From positions 2,091-11,500 of the forward strand of contig DBRU01000119.1 of assembly GCA_002306375.1 (NCBI GenBank): a stretch of 9,410 nucleotides of DNA, written 5' to 3'. The DNA comes from Faecalibacterium sp. UBA1360 (GTDB taxonomy: Bacteria > Bacillota > Clostridia > Oscillospirales > Ruminococcaceae). Under the pieces are notes generated by a model. It worked only from the letters and a program-made list of their open reading frames with translations. It was not told the DNA's origin and made no database searches. Positions 5,265 through 9,410 of this stretch are shown here, piece after piece. Positions within the stretch are counted from its first letter, which is position 1; every line of letters starts with the position of its first letter. Position numbers and translations under genes: made by a program.

Positions 5265-5891
5265 ATGACCTATTACAAGCTGCATCTGATCCGTCACGGC
5301 CTGACCGAGGGCAATTTGCAGGGCCGGTATGTGGGCAGCGGCACCGATTTGCCCCTGTGCGAACAGGGCCGGGCCGACTTGCAGGAGCTGGCGGCCCGGT
5401 ACGAATACCCCCACGCCGACCTGGTGTTCACCTCGCCTTTGCTGCGGGCCAAGCAGACCGCCGACATTTTGTACCCGGGCGTGCGCGCCATCGCCTTGCA
5501 GGACCTGCGGGAGATGAACTTTGGCGTGTTTGAGAACCGGCCCATCACCGAACTGGCCAAGGACCCGGCCTTTGCGGCCTGGATGGATCCCACCAGCGAC
5601 GCGGTGCCCGAAGGGGCCGAAAGCCGGGCGGCCTTTGCCAGGCGGGCGGACGGCATGCTGATGAAGCTGTTTGAGTTCATGCTCAAGACCCACACCCAGG
5701 AGGCCGCCTGCGTCACCCACAGCGGGGTGATCCTGCACATGCTGGCCAACCATGCCCTGCCCCAGCGCCGCCCCGAGGAATGGGCCACCGACCCGGGCTG
5801 CGGGTACAGCCTGCGCCTGGACGCCGCCATGTGGATGCGGGATCATCTGGCCGAAGCCTACGATGTGGTGCCCCGGGGGTACCTGGACTGA
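5265..5891 (+). CDS. Histidine phosphatase family protein (phosphoglycerate-mutase-like)
   Basis: A 208-residue cytosolic protein of the histidine phosphatase superfamily, which transfers phosphate through a phosphohistidine intermediate. LIRHGLTEGN carries the RHG motif with nucleophile H11 and binding arginine R10; R61 in SPLLRAKQTA, the acid E83 in LREMNFG and H152 in CVTHSGVI complete the catalytic set. All key residues are present, so it should be active. The length and the LREMNFGVFENRP segment resemble broad-specificity phosphatases and CobC-type alpha-ribazole phosphatases; with no cobalamin genes nearby, the substrate cannot be assigned. A longer in-frame TTG start at 5217 exists, but ATG 5265 is chosen because GGAGAG (5251-5256) lies 8 bases upstream and the homologous N-terminus starts there. 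It is monocistronic, with its own terminator. Confidence 0.9.
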   Translation: MTYYKLHLIRHGLTEGNLQGRYVGSGTDLPLCEQGRADLQELAARYEYPHADLVFTSPLLRAKQTADILYPGVRAIALQDLREMNFGVFENRPITELAKDPAFAAWMDPTSDAVPEGAESRAAFARRADGMLMKLFEFMLKTHTQEAACVTHSGVILHMLANHALPQRRPEEWATDPGCGYSLRLDAAMWMRDHLAEAYDVVPRGYLD

Positions 5892-5907
5892 TCTTTTCCG
5901 ACAAAGC

Positions 5908-5956
5908 AAACCGCCCTGCCCAAGGCTGCAACGGCCTTGCGGGCAGGGCGGTTTTT
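5908..5956 (+). terminator. Rho-independent terminator between convergent genes
   Basis: A perfect 14-bp stem (5908-5921 with 5941-5954) continues as AAGGC/GCCTT (5922-5926 with 5934-5938) after a 2-nt bulge, with a 7-nt loop and five T (5952-5956). Read leftward, the stem is followed by TTTGCTTTG, so it may also end the DUF3048 operon, less efficiently. Confidence 0.92.
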
Positions 5957-5978
5957 CGTGTGGTTTTGGGGGGTGGGG

Positions 5979-7367
5979 TCAGGCTTCGGGGGCGGGGTCC
6001 CCTTCCGCCGCCTGCTGGGCCGCGGCCGCTTCCTCGGGGAAGGCCTCGTTGTAGGCGGCCTGGGCGGCGTCCAGAGCCTGCTGGGCGGCCGCCAGGCGGT
6101 CGGCGGCCGCCGTGTCGTCGGCCGTATCCTCGGTGGCGGCGGCGTCGGTCACGGCCTGCTGGGCGGCCGCATACTCGCTTTGGGCAGCCAGCAGGGCGTT
6201 GCGGATGTCCTGGTTTTGGGCGGCGGCCGCGGCGGCTTCGTCCGACACGCCGCTTTCCAGCAGGGCGGGTTTGTCGGGCAGCGTCTGCTCAGTGCCGTCC
6301 GCCGCAAACAGCTGGATGGCCTGGCCGTAGTACCCGCCCCACACGGCCAGATAGGTGGACCCGGGGTTGACGTCCAGCGTGGCGCCGGTTTCATCGCTCA
6401 GGGCCAGGGGGGCCGTGGCGTCGCCCTTGGTCCAGTGGATCGTCTGCCAGGCCCCGTCGGTCAGGTACAGGCCCACCCCGCCCGACAGATCATACTGCCG
6501 GGTGTAGCCGTCGTCCTTGACGCCGCTGGAGGCATACAGCACCAGCACGTTCTTGAAGGCGGCCTGCTGGCCGTTGTCGGCGTCCATGGTGGGGGTGCCG
6601 TCAAAGTTGTGGCGCAGGTACAGCCCGGTGGCCGCGTCGTACTTGAGCTCCGCCCCGGCGCTGTCGGAAAAGGTCAGGTACAGGTTGGCGCCATTCTGGC
6701 TTTCGGGGGCGGCGCGCTGGGCAAAGTGGAACATCTGCATGTGGTCCCCCGCCGTGTCCATGCCGTAGTTGGCAAGGCCGCCCAAGATCAGGTCGGCGGT
6801 GGTGTACCAGCAGTTTTCCTCGGCGTAGGCGTTGGCGTGGCGGTCGGCGTCAAAGGCGAAGCCCGTGGTGCCCACGTTGAGGCCGTCCATGTCCTGGTAG
6901 GTCAGCACGTTGAGCAGGTTGGACGCATAAATGCTTTTGCCGATGTGCACGGGCACCGCATTGAGGGGCAAAACGAATTGCAGGCCCAGGTCCTGGGCCT
7001 GGCCCACCGGGCCCACCTTGCCGATGGCGTCCCGGGTGGCGAACACGGCGGTCAGGTTGGTGTCGTACCCGCTGGCGACGCCCTCGATGAGCAGGTCCGC
7101 CTGGGAAACGCCCCACAGCGGGGCCGCGCCGCTGCCGCTGCGCAGCGTGACGGCCACCGGGCGCTGCCCGGCATAGTTGACCTCGGTGGTCTGGCCGGTC
7201 AGGGGGTTCATGTTGTCCGCCGGCAAAACGGTGGGCGTGGGGGTAGGTTCGGCGGTGGGGGTGGGTTCGGCGGTGGGCGCGGTGCTTTCGGCGCCGCCGG
7301 GCAGCGTGCAGCCCGCCAGCAGCGCCACGGCCAGCACCGCGGCGGCCGCCTGGATTCGGATCTTCAT
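5979..7367 (-). CDS. DUF3048-family lipoprotein, diverged copy with alanine-rich tail
   Basis: A 462-residue secreted lipoprotein of the DUF3048 (YerB-like) family. A short charged start and hydrophobic helix end in lipobox LLAGC, so C20 should be lipidated. Residues 30-48 are a Pro/Thr/Glu spacer. About 52-160 correspond to the N-terminal DUF3048 domain (NPLTGQ, RPVAVTL, VSQADLLIEGVASG, GKVGPVGQAQ, VPVHIGKSIYAS), and about 270-345 to the C-terminal domain (VLVLYASSGVKDDGYTRQYDL ... VNPGSTYLAVW). Compared with its neighbour at 7493-8800 it lacks the ARPQ-GLS, EGGITR and GPVRS-R residues. The last 89 residues (374-462) are an Ala/Gln/Glu-rich predicted coiled coil not seen in that neighbour. 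ATG 7367 follows GGAGGG (7377-7382) at 9 bases. It is probably cotranscribed with the upstream paralogue. Function is unknown; the location is outside the membrane. Confidence 0.87.
   Translation of the reverse strand: MKIRIQAAAAVLAVALLAGCTLPGGAESTAPTAEPTPTAEPTPTPTVLPADNMNPLTGQTTEVNYAGQRPVAVTLRSGSGAAPLWGVSQADLLIEGVASGYDTNLTAVFATRDAIGKVGPVGQAQDLGLQFVLPLNAVPVHIGKSIYASNLLNVLTYQDMDGLNVGTTGFAFDADRHANAYAEENCWYTTADLILGGLANYGMDTAGDHMQMFHFAQRAAPESQNGANLYLTFSDSAGAELKYDAATGLYLRHNFDGTPTMDADNGQQAAFKNVLVLYASSGVKDDGYTRQYDLSGGVGLYLTDGAWQTIHWTKGDATAPLALSDETGATLDVNPGSTYLAVWGGYYGQAIQLFAADGTEQTLPDKPALLESGVSDEAAAAAAQNQDIRNALLAAQSEYAAAQQAVTDAAATEDTADDTAAADRLAAAQQALDAAQAAYNEAFPEEAAAAQQAAEGDPAPEA
7241..7276. repeat. 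18-bp tandem repeat in the lipoprotein spacer
   Basis: Two adjacent 18-bp units (7241-7258 and 7259-7276) differ at one base. On the coding strand they encode a repeated six-residue Pro/Thr/Ala/Glu unit in the linker after the lipobox. Such in-frame repeats can change copy number without breaking the frame. Confidence 0.75.
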
Positions 7368-7395
7368 GGGTAATAGCCCTCCGGGTCATTTGTGT

Positions 7396-7475
7396 GCGGC
7401 TGCCTGACAGCCGCAAAGGCGCACGGCGTGCCCGCGGGGCCGACGGTCCCGCCTGGCGGCAGCTGTGCGCCTTTT
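7396..7475 (-). promoter_or_regulatory. Structured RNA spacer between the two DUF3048 genes
   Basis: The 125-base gap between the two leftward genes holds nested hairpins. AAAGGCGCAC (7415-7424) pairs with GTGCGCCTTT (7465-7474) and encloses an inner stem (7434-7441 with 7445-7452). A separate stem GCGGCTG/CAGCCGC (7396-7402 with 7408-7414) follows in the direction of transcription. Only three T follow the long stem, so it is not a strong terminator. It may instead lower expression of the second gene or protect an mRNA end. Confidence 0.5.
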
Positions 7476-7492
7476 GTGTCAGCTTTTGCCCC

Positions 7493-8800
7493 TCAGCCCA
7501 GCTCGTCCAGGGTCTGGCCCAGGGTCTCGCCCTCGCCGGCCTCCACGTCGTCCTCATTGACGACGGTCTCGCTGGTGGCTTCGTCCTTGGCGGCCAGGTC
7601 GTACTCGGCCAGGGTGCCGGTCTCCAGGTTGACGGCTTCGTCCACGTCCACGACGGTGACGTAGCTCTTGCCGATGTTCACATCCAGCAGCTGGTCGCTG
7701 CACTGGCCGTCGGCGGTCAGATAGTACAGGCGCAGAGCCTCCAGCGGGGTGCCCTTCTGCCAGTAGATCTTTTCGATCTTGCCGCCGTAGCAGTAATAGC
7801 CGATGCCGCCGTTGCCGTAGTCCACATCCTGGATGTCATGGCTGTCGCCGGGGTAGGCGGCCATGTCGGTGTAAATGATGACCACGTTGGTGAAGGCCAG
7901 CTGCTCGTCATATTCCTCGTCGACGGTATCCCGCCAGGAGCCGTCGGTGGAATAGTACTGCTGCATTTTGTAGGTGGCGGTGGCGTCGTCATACAAAAAG
8001 CGGGTCTTGTAGCTGGCCGAATGGGTAATGGCCACATACTCGCCGGGATTGACCACGGGGCCGTACTTGTCGCTGTAGGCGCTGTCCACACTGGCGGACA
8101 GATCGCGCACCTCGTTGGTGCGGTAATCCACGAAGTTGAAGAAGGTGGAGTTGTACTCGCGGTCCATGTCCACGTCGTTGTTTTCGACGTAGGCCTTGAT
8201 GTTCTCGCCGCTGGTGTACATGGTGTGTTCCTTGGCCAGACCGTTGCCGTAGCTCAATCCCTGCCAGTTGACGCGGTTGTAGTCGCGGTAGCCGTTGGCG
8301 GCGTCGTTGTTGTTCAGATCGCCGTACTCATACTCGGTGGCGTACTGGCGCATAAAGATGCTTTCGCCTTCGTGCACGTACAGCGCCTGCCAGGGCAGGA
8401 TCAGCTGGAAGAACTGGTCGCGGCCGGAGCGCACGGGTCCGATCTCCTCAATGTCGTTGTAGTCGTTGAACAGGGCCATGAAACGGGTGATGCCGCCTTC
8501 GACCTTGATCTCGAACAGCATCTGCGCACGGGACAATCCGCGCTGCGGGCGGGCCACCGTGATGTTGTTGACCATCACGGCGGTGATGCGCTGACCGTCA
8601 GGGTAGTCGGCATCCCGGGCTTCGCCGGTGAGGACGTTGGGCTCATAGGGCGGCAGGGTCGGCTCGGGCGTGGATTCCACGGTGGCCTGGGAGTCCGAAT
8701 CGGTGGTGGTCTGGCTGCCGATCTCGTCAGTCTTTTTGCAGGCGGCCAGCAGCAGGCATAGCGCCAGAACGGCCGCCGCAAACAGGAGGTAGCGTTTCAT
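7493..8800 (-). CDS. DUF3048-family lipoprotein, canonical copy
   Basis: A 435-residue exported lipoprotein of the DUF3048 (YerB-like) family. The signal peptide MKRYLLFAAAVLALCLLLAAC gives a lipidated C21, followed by an acidic/Ser/Thr linker with PEPTLPPYEP. The N-terminal domain shows the family residues clearly: NVLTG (55-59), ARPQRGLS (83-90), EGGITRFMALF (101-111), GPVRSGRDQF (121-130) and YVHEGES (141-147). The C-terminal domain includes NVVIIYTDM, GNGGIGYYCYGGKIEKIYWQKG and LDVNIGKSYVTVVD. A short acidic tail ends the protein. ATG 8800 is preferred because AGAGGAA (8809-8815) lies 8 bases upstream; a TTG at 8806 would add two residues. It is the first gene of a leftward pair with the diverged paralogue. 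The biochemical role of DUF3048 is not established. Context (lipoprotein, divergent membrane protein) suggests an envelope function. Confidence 0.92.
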   Translation of the reverse strand: MKRYLLFAAAVLALCLLLAACKKTDEIGSQTTTDSDSQATVESTPEPTLPPYEPNVLTGEARDADYPDGQRITAVMVNNITVARPQRGLSRAQMLFEIKVEGGITRFMALFNDYNDIEEIGPVRSGRDQFFQLILPWQALYVHEGESIFMRQYATEYEYGDLNNNDAANGYRDYNRVNWQGLSYGNGLAKEHTMYTSGENIKAYVENNDVDMDREYNSTFFNFVDYRTNEVRDLSASVDSAYSDKYGPVVNPGEYVAITHSASYKTRFLYDDATATYKMQQYYSTDGSWRDTVDEEYDEQLAFTNVVIIYTDMAAYPGDSHDIQDVDYGNGGIGYYCYGGKIEKIYWQKGTPLEALRLYYLTADGQCSDQLLDVNIGKSYVTVVDVDEAVNLETGTLAEYDLAAKDEATSETVVNEDDVEAGEGETLGQTLDELG

Positions 8801-8880
8801 TGGCAAAGTTCCTCTTTTCTTTTTGTTCGCGCCGCGCGCGGGGAAAGGGGTCGGTCTGTAACCGGGCTGTCATAGTCCTT

Positions 8881-8909
8881 ATTTTACTTTCTTTTGCGGG
8901 GTTTGTAAA
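8881..8909 (-). promoter_or_regulatory. Promoter of the DUF3048 gene pair
   Basis: Read leftward: TTTACA (complement of 8904-8909), a 17-base spacer and TAAAAT (complement of 8881-8886). The expected start near 8875 gives a leader of about 75 nt. Confidence 0.78.
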
Positions 8910-8916
8910 GCGGCCC

Positions 8917-8950
8917 GCGGGATTTTTACAATGCCGGACAAAAATCCCGC
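8917..8950. promoter_or_regulatory. 11-bp inverted repeat centred between divergent promoters
   Basis: GCGGGATTTTT (8917-8927) and AAAAATCCCGC (8940-8950) are perfect complements with a 12-base spacer. Each arm ends exactly 7 bases from the -35 box on its side. Neither predicted transcript includes it, so it is more likely a protein-binding site on DNA than an RNA structure. Confidence 0.65.
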
Positions 8951-8957
8951 CCAAACC

Positions 8958-8986
8958 TTGTGAAACATCCCCGCGTCTGCTACAAT
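8958..8986 (+). promoter_or_regulatory. Promoter of the DUF624 gene
   Basis: TTGTGA (8958-8963), a 17-base spacer and TACAAT (8981-8986). Transcription would begin near 8993, leaving about 44 nt of leader before the ATG at 9037 with AAGGAG at 9021-9026. Confidence 0.75.
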
Positions 8987-9036
8987 AAGGGATACGATCT
9001 GAATTTCGTGCATCAAACCGAAGGAGCGAAGTCATC

Positions 9037-9410
9037 ATGTCGATTTTTTCCTCATTGTTCGGCGGCTACAACCGCCCCGGCCCGGGCGTGCGCCCCGACG
9101 AGCCCCGCAAAAAAGGGGTGGCCCGTCTGCTGGAAGTGCTGGGCCGTGATCTGTGGCCCTTCTTCAAGGCCGGGTTCCTGGCGTTTTTGAGCTTTTTGCC
9201 CTTTGTGGCGTGCATGGTGCTGGCCATTGACACCCACGCGCTGATCTTTGTGCTGGTGGGCTGCACGATCAGCGGCATGATCGCCGCGCCCCAGGTATGC
9301 GGCATGGCCGACACGGTCCTGCGCAGCCTGCGCGACGAGCCCGGCTACTGGTGGAACACCTATTGCCGGGCCTGGAAGCGCAACGCCGCCGCCACCCTTT
9401 TGCCCGGCGC
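9037..9410 (+). CDS. DUF624 (YesL-like) membrane protein, 5' part (runs off window)
   Basis: The first 124 residues of an integral membrane protein with no stop before the window ends. The start SIFSSLFGGYNRPGPGVRPD with EPRKKG and LLEVLGRDLWPFFKAG matches the N-terminus of Firmicute DUF624/YesL-like proteins. Two hydrophobic helices follow (about 45-63 and 67-86), then YWWNTYCRAWKRNAAATLLPG, which resembles the conserved FxxAFKxNxxQSLLLG-type segment of the family. These proteins are about 200-230 residues with several membrane spans, so roughly half is missing. They often sit near carbohydrate-uptake genes, but none is seen here, and the molecular role is unknown. ATG 9037 is supported by AAGGAG 10 bases upstream. 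It shares a symmetric divergent control region with the lipoprotein pair, hinting at co-regulation. Confidence 0.78.
   Translation, partial: MSIFSSLFGGYNRPGPGVRPDEPRKKGVARLLEVLGRDLWPFFKAGFLAFLSFLPFVACMVLAIDTHALIFVLVGCTISGMIAAPQVCGMADTVLRSLRDEPGYWWNTYCRAWKRNAAATLLPG

Noticed and set aside
5937..7373. 478-codon rightward open frame opposite the diverged lipoprotein gene
   Set aside because: It starts inside a terminator, has a Gly/Val/His-rich composition without motifs, and is the mirror of a gene with a clear lipobox and family match.
7394..8761. 455-codon rightward open frame opposite the canonical lipoprotein gene
   Set aside because: Antisense shadow: Val/Gly/His-rich, no ribosome site or domain, while the opposite strand has a clear DUF3048 protein.
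1..9410. A mobile element, phage, defence or CRISPR system
   Set aside because: No integrase, transposase, repeat array, toxin-antitoxin signature or attachment-site repeat was found. Gene content and codon use look uniform and chromosomal.

Overview
The window looks like chromosomal DNA from a GC-rich, low-oxygen Firmicute of the Oscillospiraceae type (Faecalibacterium / Subdoligranulum / Gemmiger relatives). This is inferred from family content and not proven: a DapL-type lysine/peptidoglycan enzyme, an AbrB-type regulator with a cysteine-pair tail, two DUF3048 lipoproteins, a DUF624 membrane protein, an ECF-type sigma factor with a large anti-sigma partner, and Gram-positive GGAGG ribosome sites. 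Promoters and intergenic stretches are clearly AT-richer than the genes. There are no tRNA, rRNA, CRISPR or transposon features. I see no sign that this is a mobile island.

Layout. 1-1017 is the 3' part of dapL (start lies outside). A promoter whose -35 box overlaps the dapL stop drives a small PNPOx-like flavin-barrel protein (1066-1476), closed by a strong terminator. 1605-3768 is a translationally coupled pair: a TTG-started ECF-type sigma factor and a 537-residue membrane-anchored DUF4179-like anti-sigma protein, closed by a second strong terminator. 3883-4287 is a consensus promoter, a structured leader and an 83-residue AbrB-type regulator. It converges, 12 bases apart, on a leftward XRE-type helix-turn-helix regulator (4300-4989). 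The region between that regulator and the next rightward gene, a histidine phosphatase (5265-5891), is packed with inverted repeats.

5979-8800 holds two leftward DUF3048 lipoprotein genes in tandem. The upstream copy (7493-8800) is canonical. The downstream copy (5979-7367) has lost several family-typical residues and carries an alanine-rich coiled-coil tail. They diverge from a rightward DUF624 (YesL-like) membrane protein that runs off the window at 9410. The two divergent promoters are placed exactly symmetrically around an 11-bp perfect inverted repeat.

How it fits together. Much of the window concerns envelope and regulation: DAP supply for the wall, a sigma/anti-sigma sensing pair, lipoproteins and a membrane protein under what looks like one shared divergent control region, and two DNA-binding regulators facing each other. 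No known defence or mobile system is visible. The most original observations are regulatory: the symmetric divergent promoter, a CAA-N3-TTG dyad present at both the AbrB and XRE control regions, and the diverged lipoprotein paralogue.
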